A DNA stretch of 64,000 nt from the NCBI GenBank assembly GCA_900239685.1, contig OENT01000460.1:49086-113085 (forward strand), written 5' to 3'. The position numbers and the translations under genes were made by a program. This DNA is from Rotaria macrura (lineage: Eukaryota > Rotifera > Eurotatoria > Philodinida > Philodinidae). Position 1 is the first letter of the stretch, and the number at the start of each line of letters is the position of its first letter. Shown piece after piece: positions 14,079-28,503 of this stretch. The notes below the pieces were generated by a model. The model had not been told where the DNA came from and searched no databases. It saw only the letters and a program-made list of their open reading frames with translations.

Positions 14079-14903
14079 TTATGTTCTATCATTATTATTA
14101 TTAGTATTAGTATTAATTTCATCATCCAAGTCTTCTTCAGGATCATCGTCAATAAATGGAATAATTCCTCGACCTTCATATGCTCCTGAGCTATTCGTTA
14201 AATTTGGATTCGTTGAAAGATTTTGTATTTGAAGAATACGACGAACTAATGCAGAAAATTCAGCGTAATCTACTTGACGATTTCCATCTAAATCTGCTTC
14301 TCGAATCATATCATTAAGTTCATCATCAGTTAATTTCTCGCCTGAAAAAATATTGTGAACAAAAGAAAATTTCTTCTTTCTATTCAAATGCACAACAACT
14401 TTATTACCGAGATTACGCATCACAGAACGAAGCTCTATTTCTGTAATAAAACCATTTCCATCCTTGTCAAAAATGCGAAATGCTTCATTGAGAAGTTCAT
14501 CATTGAACATTTCTAATTTACTATCATCCTTGTGACTCATCATTGTTTTAAATTCATTGAAATCTATAAGACCATTACCTTAAATACGGGGAAGAGAACA
14601 AATGAGTAAGATATATTCCTTCTACAAATCTAGTTTTAAACCAACCATCTTGATCAACTTCTCGTATCATTTGTTCTAGTTCAGCTGGCGTTGTTTGATA
14701 ACCAATAGAATGAATAACATACGCAAGGTCTTTGGTACGAATAACACCGCCACCGATTCGATCAAATAAAGCAAAAGCTTCTTTAAGTTCTATTTTCAAA
14801 TATAAATAATAGATAGATATAAAGATGCATTAAGTATCTCTGAGTGTCATTGGTACATACTATTTTCTTGTTCAATTGAAATAGAATTAGCTCGCATTGT
14901 CAT
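14079..14903 (-). CDS. Calmodulin-like EF-hand protein with C-terminal extension
   Basis: Small calcium-binding protein related to calmodulin. Four exons on the minus strand: 14903-14861, 14789-14646, 14578-14408 and 14341-14079, giving 206 residues. An in-frame TAA upstream supports the ATG. Four EF-hands are visible: loop 1 (24-35, [12 protein letters not shown]) lacks the acidic residues at positions 3, 5 and 12 and probably binds no calcium. Loops 2 (60-71) and 3 (100-111) are canonical. Loop 4 (136-147, [12 protein letters not shown]) has Arg in place of the usual Gly at position 6. [18 protein letters not shown] is strongly calmodulin-like. After the last EF-hand comes a tail of about 58 residues that is acidic and Asn-rich and is absent from true calmodulin. 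It is divergent from the troponin C gene, with a 1.44-kb gap. This is a calmodulin-like relative and not the canonical calmodulin; its target is unknown. Confidence 0.88.
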
Positions 14904-16345
14904 CAGTACTATGGAGAATAATAGTTAACAATAACAGTATCGAACATGAATCAATGTATAAATGAGAGACGAAAAAAAAAGGGGACACAAACAAGAAATT
15001 AGATTTGACACACGCTCGTTTATGAGACAATGAAGCAGAAGCAAAGGAAAACTATTTCTAGGCCAGCTGCTCTCTACGAATCTTGATGTGATACTGTTTG
15101 TGTTTTTGTGTTGGTTTATTCTCTGCGTATATGCTTGATTACGTTGCTGTTAATATTTTCTATATGTATGCGTTTTTTTTTGTATCTCTCTATCTATCTA
15201 TTACTTGAGATATGCTAGTGCGCTTCTCAATGGTTTCACGAGTAAATGTTGTAAACGACGTACAGGATTGGTTGCACGAATGTGCGTCGGCGCGTCATCC
15301 ATCGATAATTGGAACTCATGGCATACGGAACAAAAGTCTCCTATCGTTATTATATTTGGCAAAGGCCATACCACAACAATTCTTTTCTTCTCTCGTAGAC
15401 ATACAAAGAATGCTTTGTAGATGATACGTAGACAGTTGTTCTATTAGGTTGCAAAACAAGCGACGAATATGTCATGCTGTTAGTTTATTATTCTCATCAG
15501 TCTCTTTAATAGAGATCATAAATGAAAACAATAGAATAGAAGTCTATTTAGAATATTTGAAATTATTTGATCACCTAAACCAAAATGCTACGGTACACAA
15601 TACGAGAAGAAAATCGATAGAAACAAACAAGATTTTTTATGATATAATGTTTGTTAAGTGAGTGATTCATGTTCTTTTTGATACAAATATTACTGTTAGG
15701 ATTGGTCTAGTTAATGCTGAAAACTAAAAATTTTATGTCTTATAAAATGTATCATTGACAGAAAAAGAAATGAATCTATTTGTATAAGAAAATTCGACGA
15801 ATTCTCTTTCCTTGTATGCTATTTTTGTCGTCGTTGTTATCAATCCGCGCATATTCCATCATCTATCGTGTTATGTATGCACATCGTATGGTCTCTTGTC
15901 TTTGTCTCATATGGCTCTGGAAGAAAAATTAGTCGTACGTTCTATGTTTAATATAACCTCAGTACTATACGAGTGGTATATTTCTTTCTCTTCGATATCC
16001 GCATTTGTATATGTACGCCTTGACATGATGTGCGCAGAAATATTTCTCTTGTTTTCTCGACAACGTACTAGAGCTTCTTCTTTTTTCTCTCCGCTTTTCT
16101 CGATAATCGTACAGTTACTTCTACACGTCCGCTTACTCGTTGTGCACATTTGGTATCGGGAAAGATATATGTATAGAGCATTTTCTTGGACTATTATTTA
16201 TAGGAAACAAACAACGTAGTGCCGCCTATCTATCTTTCTTTTTTCTTTTTCGCTGTGTTTGTAGAGATTGTACTTCAGGAAGCAACAGTAGATATTTACC
16301 AAGTAATACGTTCTTTCTGTGCAACTAAATTACAAGCAGATCAGC
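14904..16345. other. Divergent intergenic region between two EF-hand genes
   Basis: Contains the upstream regions of both the calmodulin-like gene (leftward) and troponin C (rightward). Open frames near 15205-15424 and 15812-16219 exist on both strands, but they are unlike any known family and are not called. T-rich low-complexity stretches are common. The last part before 16346 must hold the troponin C leader. Confidence 0.5.
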
Positions 16346-17121
16346 ATGGTGAGTGAGATGATTTTTATTTAAAAATAGCATCATAATTTAGCAAAGAATT
16401 TATTCTAGGCCGAAGAAGAACAAGAATTTCAACTCAGCGAGGATCAAGTAGCCGAAATTAGAGATGCATTCAACATGTATGACAAAGACAAGAAAGGAGA
16501 AATTTCAACATCACTTCTTGGTACAGTCATGAAAAATCTTGGACATAATTTGAAGCCTGATCAATTGGCCGAATGTATTGATGCTGTTGATGGTGATGGT
16601 ATGTTTGTTTAAAATTTTTCTTGTAGTATCCCATGATAAATTATTGTTGTTTATAGGAAGTGGTACCGTTGATTTCGTACGTATATGTATAAGAACCAAC
16701 AGAAGGAATGATATAGTTGTTCGTTTTTCATGTTAGGATGAGTTTCTTGCATTGATGGCCAAGAAAACAAAAGAAGCCGAAGATGAAAGAGAATTACGTG
16801 AAGTATTTCGTGTATTCGATAAGAATAGCCGTGGTGTCATCGATGTAAGCAAAACCTTGCTACAATATATATATATATACATATAGATCGATATTTAAAT
16901 TTGGTTTTTAAAATTGTTAGGTAGCAGATTTGAAAATGATCTTCAAGGCACTCGATCCTGACATGCCAGATGATGAAGTTGAACAGATCATTTCAGAAGT
17001 CGATGAAGATGGTTCAGGCACTGTTGATTACGAAGGTTAGTCATCAATATTGATTTAGACTTAAGTCAATGCTTACTTTCTTTTCTTTTCAATAGAATTT
17101 TACAAGTTGATGACAGGTTAA
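16346..17121 (+). CDS. Troponin C
   Basis: Calcium sensor of the thin filament in muscle. Six exons: 16346-16348, 16409-16598, 16657-16676, 16737-16844, 16921-17035 and 17096-17121, giving 153 residues, the normal length. The first coding exon is only the ATG codon, followed at once by a GTGAGT donor, and exon 3 is 20 nt. Four EF-hand loops lie at residues 26-37, 62-73, 99-110 and 135-146. Loops 2 (DGDGSGTVDFDE) and 4 (DEDGSGTVDYEE) have full calcium ligands. Loop 1 ends in Leu and loop 3 (DKNSRGVIDVAD) has Arg at position 5 and Asp at 12, so both are probably weak or silent, as is common in invertebrate troponin C. The ending EEFYKLMTG resembles the troponin C and calmodulin C-terminus. A possible AATAAA lies near 17254. 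Confidence 0.9.
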
Positions 17122-17688
17122 ATAAGCGCGAACATTTACAACATCAGCTTTCTTTTCTCCATCGACAGTGACTTTCTCTTTCTTTTTTTTTTAAAAATAA
17201 TTCTTTAAATATTCGCGTGTAAACCTCTTTTTTAATCGTTCAATAATTATCAAAATAAAAAAAAACATTTTTTGACACCTAATATTACTATTATTATTTT
17301 TACAAACAGCATCAATGGTAATTTTTTTTCTTCTTCTATCATGCCAACATTTTTGTTCGCAAAAAGTGCCATGAGCATTAAGCGAAACCTTTCAATCCCA
17401 TCGTTTTTCTCTGGTTTCTTAAACGACCAACAACAAGGCGAACAACATATGTTTGTACAATCATCAAAATACTTTTCTCGTCTGACTTTTGCTACAAACT
17501 CGAGTGCAGTACAAAATACGTCGAAGAGAGAAAAAAAGCTGAAAAAAAAAGAAAAACATTCCACTAATGCTTTTTCAGTGACTTTTTATGTTCTATGGGC
17601 ATAAATCTCATACTTTAACTGCCTTGCCGGAAAAATAACATTGTGAAGTGAATTCAAATGAAATTTGAACGTTGAAGAAAAAATAACA
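17122..17688. other. 3' region of troponin C and spacer
   Basis: T-rich sequence with a possible AATAAA near 17254. Open frames on both strands at 17250-17604 overlap one another and encode Phe- and Lys-rich strings, as expected from low-complexity DNA. No gene is called. Confidence 0.55.
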
Positions 17689-18692
17689 ATGACGGTTCTA
17701 CCTTTTCTTGACATAAAAGCAACTGATGTACGTTCAGTCGGATCACTGCCAATATCAAGAACTCAATCTTTGCCGCGTCTCAAAGATACCAATACTGTGT
17801 TACGTCAACCATCACTGAATTCATCGGACACGTTGCATAAATTGTTACCATCAGGATTAATACGTTGTTCTATTCCACCGATACGTGCACGTTCACCAAA
17901 AATAAAAATTACTCGAAGATCCGATGAAGTTTTGAAAAAATTACCGCATGAAAAAACTGCTGGGGTCAATGCACACAATGACATATGGAAACCATTAATA
18001 CGAGAGCCTGCCGACTATGATTATCTTTGGGAACCATTACAGCGTGAAGATATGCGTCATCAATATGATTTTTATGAAGCACCTGAACGAATCATTGCTA
18101 GTCTACCTGATGAGCCATATAAAATGACGACGATGTTCGAAACTCCAGATAGACATTACTTTAATTATAGACGAGTACGAGCTATGCAGCAAAGACAATG
18201 GAATAGAGAACATATACAATATACAATCTATCCGTATTCAAATATTGCCGAACGTGAATCGTACAAGTACGTAGAATTGATACTTCTATTAGCATTGACT
18301 TTTTTCTTGTCTTGTACTTCATGTTAAGTAAACAGATTCGATCAACACTAAAAGAGCAAATGGAAGAAAAAAGTAAAACAGATAAAGCCGCATATTATCT
18401 TAAAAATTTAGAATCTCAAAATACTATTCAACGAGATCGAGAAGATTTAGAAGAGGACAGACAAAAAAGATTGAAACGAGCTCAATTACTATTCAAAGTT
18501 ACTACCAAAAATAAACAGGTATAACGTTAAAATCAATGAATAGTACTATGCATACATTTGTTATATTGTTTGTTTTCCTAGTTAATGGAAAATAAATGGG
18601 AATTTGATCAATGGAATCGTATGCACCAATGGCACGTTGAGAGAGCTATCCTATCCGATGATCCGATCAATTGGAGCAAAACAATTACATAG
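17689..18692 (+). CDS. Uncharacterised protein with charged coiled-coil segment
   Basis: Not recognised. Three exons: 17689-18266, 18329-18518 and 18582-18692, giving 292 residues and ending in NWSKTIT. The first ATG in the open frame (MTVLPFLDIK) is taken as the start. The N-terminal half has Ser/Arg-rich stretches (SRTQSLPRL, RARSPKIKITRR). The middle is rich in Tyr and Trp (DYDYLWEPLQREDM, HYFNYRRVRAMQQRQWNREH). Residues about 190-260 are Lys/Glu/Arg-rich (STLKEQMEEKSKTDK, DREDLEEDRQKRLKRAQ) and look like a helical coiled coil. There is no signal peptide or membrane segment. Layouts of this kind occur in cilium- or microtubule-associated proteins, but that is only a guess. The codon structure, three phase-consistent introns and composition argue that it is a real gene. 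Confidence 0.75.
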
Positions 18693-21600
18693 ATGAACTA
18701 ATTTTAAATAATATGTATCATGAATAATCTATGCTTAATTCTATTCACAATACTAGATTGTTGCTTTAAATCTTATATGAATTTTATTCTTTTTATTCTG
18801 TTGATGGTAACAGAGAAAAACAATCATAGTTGTCAAAACAGAAATTTTTTACGGTCGATCTTTTTCAGACATTAGAAGACGAGAACGAGAAAGAAAAGAA
18901 AAAACATATATATATATATATATACATTACACATAGTACTTGTACGTATATATTTATATTCACTCGTAGAAAAAGACTTGAGTATATATGAATCAGCGAC
19001 ATTTTTGTATCTTTGATAAGACAAATCAATCATTAGCTGTACTATGAAAGAAACAGTCAATGTATTTCAATAACTTTTCTTTTTTCAGAACATAGCCCAT
19101 TAATTGTGTAGGTCTAGATTGGTCAACAAATAATAACAAATATTATCAATCAAGACGATCAACAGTGCTGTCAAAAATATGCTACTATTGTATCGTATCA
19201 CGATGCATCCAACATGTCTATATATCATGATTACTATCTAAAAACCTTTTCCTTGATAAAAAGAATTTGACTATTCACATTCTATGATATGATAGAAGGC
19301 AGCTTTTGTTTTTAAACGTCGCCTATAGCAGATTAGCAGATTTTTTTTCAATCATAAACTATTGTTATCCATGCAAGTGTTTGATGTAATTCGATAAGAG
19401 AAAAAAAAATGTTAATTAAAATTTCTCCATTGCTACAACAATTCTTTGCACACATGTTACATATGATCAGAAGATGATGTACGCTCATGATTATAGGCAG
19501 TGTGTTTTTGTTAATAGTTGTTCAATTATAAATCAAGAAGTATCTATATCTTGAAAGTGTGGGGTAAACGCCTGCACTGGTTGAATTGTTTAATGATTGC
19601 AATCAACAGTCTGCGTCGTTGTCTTCTGATGAAAGCGATAATGAAAAATTCAATCAGTTGTATCATTCGAAAATAAATTGATTAAATTATCAAGATTAAG
19701 TAGTGATGAGTGACACTTGCAAAATGAATATATTCCGTCCAGATGTTTGACTATTGTTGAACAACAACTTTGTCAAGAATAAAATGATTTAAGTTTTTCG
19801 TTTGAAGTGCGTTTCTATGTCGTATCTGTTTTTATACATTTGTATCAGCTGGGGTCATTTTTAATGATATAGGTCGTATAAATCTTATGAAAAAAATATC
19901 TATTTGTGTTACAGCACTTAAAATGTGTTGAAAAATAAAACTTCGTAGAAATGTTTTGTAATTATGTACTAAAAAGATTCTTATCATAGTTTGTATTTTT
20001 GTAACTAGTACACTCTTGAATGGGACTATAATATGGTGTGTCGCAAATAATCCATAATTCGGCGGATTATAAAAAAGAATACCACACCAGTTTTTGAATT
20101 TGTTTTTCACGTTCCACAAACGTTGTCCTGTTGTTTTGTTCCATTCGATTCTTTATTTGGTTTTTCATGAAAACCTGGCAGAAAACAGTATGATATTCCT
20201 CTAAATTAGACTTCATCTTCTTTAATTATGACACGCTGATTGAAATAATTACTGTTCACAAAAGTTTTGCATCATTCATCAGAGTTCTTCAATTTCAAAT
20301 TTTACACAACTCACTGGTCTTGTTAAAATTGTCAATAACATATTGTTTTTATCAATAATGGGCTTCTCGATGCATACAAAACACAGAGCAAGTTGAGTCA
20401 TCTTTGAAGATTTATAATCTTAGGAACATTTTTACAATAAGTATATTATTGTGAATTTCTCTTATTGTAGACTTGTTGAACTCAGATCAATGTGAATCAA
20501 AATTAGTAGCTATTTGCAAAGATGCCTTAGTAAGTACAATAAATTTTATCGATTCATTGCACTTGCACTTCGTTGTTAATTCAGATTTATCTGATCGATC
20601 AAAAATAACTTAAGACTTTGGTTATGAGTAGATTGAGTCACTCAAATACTTGTCAATCGTATGATTTCTATGCATTCAGAAGTAATGATTGAAGACTATC
20701 ATTTTCTTTTATGAAAGCAGGTATGACTTTCAATTGGATAAAGCTTTGTTATCGTTCGAAGTGAAAGAAAATATTTATCGAATGACTATTTCGAGTATAT
20801 AGAAATGTATACAGATTCAATGAGAATGCTCTACATCGCCATGAGATCTCGTTGTTTGTATGGTATTGTTGATTGATTTTTATAACGGATGCAGAGAACA
20901 ATTAAACATAGACGAAAAAGACATACAATCAAACAAAATATTCAATAAATGATGTTACGCAACTTCATTTCTGGTTCGTCAACATTGAACGATCCTCAGA
21001 TATTTATCGTTGTTATATGATATTCACCCTACGGAAGGTATTCTTAAAATAAACAATCGTTGTCTCTTCAAGGCACGATATAAATCTGCCTGGAGATTTC
21101 TCAGTTCATTAATCGTTAGTTTATCGAAAGATTATCAACGATCTTTTTCATTCTGAAAAATGATCGTTAATTATCAATCATATTGTAGCAAAACTATGAT
21201 AATCAAGTAGTCAACATATTTATATGATAAAAGCAAGCTTAGAAATTTTTCTTAATTTGCTTTAAGATAAAAAAATAAGAACAAAGAGTATAATGTGTAT
21301 GTCTTGTCATAGGTCAGAACTAATTAGAATAAATATCTTGTTTTAAATTTATAGTCAAATGACTACTTACATTCGACTTTCCATTTGACATTTATTGATT
21401 AGTTCGATGATAGATCAATAAATTTCATTCTTCAAATATAGGCTTTTATTTTAGCTAAACATAATTTACGTTTTATTTCAATTGATTGTCAATAACTTGA
21501 CTGATACTATATAAATAACATCTTCTCTTTTAACTTGAGCTAACATTTCTGGCGACTGAACAACATCAAATGCAATCAGAAAAATAAAATTCGTGTGAAA

Positions 21601-24600
21601 CGCATGCTCAAATACTTTGAAGTGTGAATGCTAAAAGAATCAGTATGAATGTAAAGTTTTTGTTTTCTAACGAAGTTATTTTCCTCTTTTCATATAGCCT
21701 ACAGTGTGTACTCTGCAATGTAGATGATGATAAAGCAGTTAGCGATGTCGACACTAGTACCTAGAGCTATTTGTATTAGTCAAAAGTGTTGTCCTACAGT
21801 GAGTATAATAATCAACGGAAATCATGTTTTCATACTGTTTAACAATGACATTGTCAACATTCAATACCAGTATAATAATACAGAGATTTTTCTTTAAAGA
21901 TTTGAAATAGTTGTAGTACAGTAAATATTCATCACCGAAATCACTTTTCACGTAAAATCACTCGAAACTCATTTTGAATTCATTTTTAAAAATTGTTTCA
22001 ACTACCTTGAAAACTGCATAACCAAATTATGTTTCATGTAATCAGTTGAACTCGATTGAATATAACTATTTGATTAGAGATTATATGTTGTACAATATTT
22101 GGTGAATAAAACACATGTAGCATTATATTAGTGGTTTCTCTTGTTAAATAAACACTAGTGTTAAATGACTGGACAGTCAACGACGATCTTCACACAATTT
22201 AGCACATGTTGAAAACCAGTTCTCTAGTTGATTTGCGTGTTTCGTTAACGATAGGCTCTAAGTAATCATCAACATAATACGTGTCATCTGTATCAATTGA
22301 TTCAAAAATAGCAAACAATATTCATTAATAAGTTAGAATCATTAATCCAATCAGTACGAGTTAACTTGCACTCAAAGGGTTCGTATTGAATCTATGACTT
22401 CTTTTTCTTAATAGATTTGTATTAGTTGCCATAATTAATCGGGCAATGTCGCTGAGCTATTACTAGGAACTCGAATTCATGTTTCATTTGCTTGAATCAG
22501 TGAGTTCATGATCTATGCGACAGAAAGTAACTTTTCTTTTTGTTTGCAGGGCTAACACATTCTATAGTCCTTTATTAGAGAACAATATTTTAGCGATAGA
22601 ATTCAGAACTACAGTTTTTTTTGAAAAAAATCTTCTACAATATACACATTTTGTGATAGGTAAGTTCTAGAAAAACGATGAGAAAATTTAATGTTGATCT
22701 TAAAGCATCTTCTTCTATTCTTCGAAAACTTCTCGCCGTCTTTCACTTATCGGATTTGATGGACTTTTAGATTCTACAACTTGTACTAGTTTCATACGAA
22801 CGGTCTTTATATCTCTAAAGAAACTAGTGTAAATTTTTATATAACATCTACTTTTATTTATTAACAGTGTTTCACATGTTCTATGGCCGATGGATTTCAT
22901 CTATAGCTGTATTCGAAAGTCGATGTATATGAAATAGGTTCTATGAAACAACGAATGAAAAGCATAGCATAGTCATGATTGTTTCCTTGCTTAACGTTAA
23001 ACTTACGACTATGCATGTGTGCGGATAAGTGTAAACGGTAGACTTATGTTCGTCAAGAATAAAAATAGATAGTAAAGTGAATTTCATGTAGATTATCAGA
23101 GATCTTTTTGTACTGATAAAATCGTATGTTAGATTTCATTAGTGTGTACAACAAAACATATCGGTCAGCTGGTCGGCTTTGGTCTTAAAGTTTAGCTTTG
23201 ATAATTCATCGCTAGTAGCAATCTATTGGAACAGTAGATAATGTCAAATATATTTCATTTTTCTCTAAATCTGTCATTTAAAATGAATAGCTCTTGTAAT
23301 ATTTCTTTCTCTTTAGAGATATTTCAGATGAAGGAATACATTTAAGTTATGTTTTGAGACTCAAGAAAGAAAAATTTTGTCACTAATGAGATGAAGAAAA
23401 AATTTTATATTCTTATAGTACATCTCTAATAGTGAGATTCAAAACTCAAAATTTCAGCCACATACGCAAGTAAGTACCGCATCTTTTGTCATCTACTTTG
23501 AATTGACAGCACAGAAATATCTGTCTCGAGAAAAGAAAAAGAAATAGTTTAGATGAAGAATAAATAAAACAGTTGTGATTCACAATGGGATTTTATTATG
23601 AACTACTTTTCTTCATTATTTGTTAACTTAATTCTCTGAAAATTCAAAAAAAGAATTGCTTCTACGTTTGACAAAGATATGATTCCAATGCGGTGTTTGA
23701 TCTCCTATGAAGCATGCGTACTATGGTGTGTGTGATATTTTCTATGTTTATATCTGTCATATCGTTGATAGTTTACCGATCCTATCTATCTTAATTTACG
23801 AGGTTTTTATGATTACTCATGTCATGATTTGTGAAGACTGGAAAGATGCATTTCTATCAGACGTACGTACCAATTATCGTTTTATATCTTGTTGGACAAA
23901 AGAAGAAAGTATTACATCGATTGACGATGAACTATTTTTCTAGAATGCTGTTTTTTTCATTATGTTCTACTACATGTACGTATATAATTACATGCATAAT
24001 AAATGTTATCAGTCAAGTTTTCTTCCATTTCACAATAATTTATCGAATGAATTTCAAATTGATAAATTTGAATTTTTCATTATTCTGAGGAATACAACTC
24101 TAATAGGAAATTATCTAAGAATACTTTCAAAAAACGTTTTCAAACTATCGAACTAAATGCTTAACAAGTAAAAATTGTTCTCTTCGATTATTCATTTCCG
24201 TTCTTCGTAAACAATAGAAAAAAAAATGCGAGGAATGCTAAAAGATTGTATGATATTTTTTTTCGTCATTGTTGCTTACATCAATGTATGCACACATACA
24301 ATCAACGTCTTTTCCCATTTTCCACTACTATTTTAATTGTTCGATGACTAGAGAAATGAAGAAAGAGAAAAATGTAACAAAAGGCATTATACTTAATGAA
24401 CATAAAAACTTCAAACCTATGTGCAATTTAATCGTGAAGCATATTTCAACAACTTTTCTTGCATCTCTATCGGTTCAACAATCTTACTTCAGACTACAAT
24501 ACAAAAAAAAAATTATCAATCTCCATTGATTTATTCGTTCACCATCTGTTCATAGAACACATATGACATTGCATTCAACAATCTTTTATAAAAATAAATA

Positions 24601-24969
24601 AAAAACGGAAAAATGGATTGTTGCCTAATACACATTTTTTTCCTTATTTCCGAGATCATAAGATGTTAATCGTATCATTAGAATAGACCGATAAGAATAC
24701 TCGATTATAATTGTAGGGTGCCGTCATTCGACCAAGTGTGTTCTTCTATTTATTACCGATTCGATATTATTGTAGAAAGCTTAAACAAACGACAAAGGGG
24801 GAGCACAAGAGAAAAAAGAGTATACTGCTTGACACTTATTGTTATAAAAACATAGCACGATCAAACGATGCTTGACTGAAATCAGTTGACTATTGATTTG
24901 CTAATAGACATATAATAATAGGGAATATATACAGTGTTGTAATTAGTGATTCAATCTTAAAAAATAAAA
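18693..24969. other. Intergenic desert, no gene recognised
   Basis: About 6.3 kb of AT-rich DNA. It includes a short TA repeat near 18906-18924. Open frames are few, below 90 codons, and lack domain or splice context. No terminal repeats, long inverted repeats or RNA genes were recognised by eye. Confidence 0.55.
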
Positions 24970-25086
24970 ATGACACGACGTAAATACTTTTTACATCAAT
25001 ATACAACAGACAGGAAAAACATAGATATTAATCGAAAGAATGAACGACAAAATATCAACGATAAATCAATTACAACACAGATTAAG
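24970..25086 (+). other. Possible alternative first coding exon of TMEM26
   Basis: An ATG in a clean AAAATAAAA context opens 39 codons encoding a basic, hydrophilic peptide. It ends in AAG before a strong GTAAGT donor at a codon boundary. The exon at 26568 starts with a TTATTAG acceptor in the same phase and reads through to the TMEM26 core, so splicing would add 41 residues to the N-terminus. The intron would be 1.48 kb. TMEM26 proteins usually begin close to the first membrane segment, so this exon is uncertain. Confidence 0.35.
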
Positions 25087-26573
25087 GTAAGTGATTCATT
25101 TTTTCTTATGTGATATTATCCGAAGATGTTTCTGTGTCGAATATTGGATTATCAGCATAGCGAGTAGGAAACAAAAAGTCAAGAGAAATAAATATAGATT
25201 TATGTATTTACTACTAAGAAGAATTTCAATATGGTACCATTGACACACAACTTTACAGTTTGTCCTAAACATAATCGAAAACAGAAGAAATCAATCGGAT
25301 CAGTCATATGGTCGGCTTTTTATGGATGTTTCATGATTAATAACAGCGCTCTACATCCTCAAGAAGAAATAGATGGTTATTTGCATTGTTTTCTATTTCG
25401 CATAGCGCCATGGGTAGAAGATTAAGACAGTACTCATGCATTAAAAGTATTCAAGTAAGTCATACTGTTGATAATTAAGACGAGTGAATTCAATCAAATA
25501 AATTGATTATTCATCTTTTATACGACATTCCTATTTAGAAAAATATTTACCCGATAAAAATAGATTAGGATATTCTAAATGATTGCTTGCTTAATTTCTT
25601 TCCCTTAGATAATGATCCGATAGAACTTGACTGCATTAGTTAAGTGATTTATCAAGAAAGAGATTGATTAGTTGAGGTTGAGGTTTTAATGATAAGAAAA
25701 TGTGAATTTTTCAGAAAAGCAGCGTTTCTAAAATTGAGAAATTGATGTTGATATTCAATTCAAGTGAAATTTTTCTTTACATAGAAATGGTAACTTTGCG
25801 ACGTGTTCAAATCTATCTAAAATTTAATGAAATATCTTTCAATCGTTGTTTAGAAGCTGAAGCATATTGAAAACTTGCAGCATCTAATAATTAAGTGATA
25901 GCCGTTGTACGACAACAAGGATACCTATGACGAAAGCAACGAACACTCTTTCTTGTTATGCTTACAAGTTCGAAGATGACCGTTTTCGTCGACGTAGACA
26001 CTCACGGACACGTACGCCTATTTTCATTTGAAATTGTGCATGACGGGTTACTTATAAATGCCAAGGAAAACATTGCTGTCTTTTACAATAGACACCAAGA
26101 TTACCAAGGATATCCATGAGATCACAAGGTTTTATGCATATTTAAAACAATCTATAGAATAGGGTGACATACGATTACTAAAGATTTTCGAATGATTAGC
26201 GAAATATCAGGATTTCAAACTTTAGAGTTAGATTTGAACGATTGTTTTTTTCTTTCAATAAAGACAAAAATTTAACACTTTTAACTTCTTCAATGTGTAT
26301 GGAAGTCAACAACAAGATCAATGGACCAAATAAACATAGTTTCTGAAGAAAAATCTCATTGATTAATTATAGAATCATCATATTCACTCATATTAAATTT
26401 AAATGTATCAATGCGATCAATGAAATCAAATAAAAATTCTTGAACAACGAACATATCTTCCAAAATCATTAGTCACATGTATCTCTAGCACCCATGATTT
26501 TTCGCTACCATCGGATTGATTTTAACTTTTAAAAAAAATTTCTCTTTGTTTCTTTATTTTTTATTAGTGGTTT

Positions 26574-28503
<1,930 letters not shown>

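Noticed and set aside
14079..14903. Canonical calmodulin
   Set aside because: EF-hand 1 is degenerate, loop 4 lacks its Gly, and there is a long C-terminal tail. Calmodulin is nearly invariant in animals.
15205..16219. Open frames upstream of troponin C
   Set aside because: They overlap in several frames and on both strands, with no similarity to known proteins. They are more likely part of the promoter and leader region.
25231..25425. 64-codon plus-strand open frame between the possible first TMEM26 exon and the TMEM26 core
   Set aside because: No domain, and no phase-matched join to TMEM26 exons.
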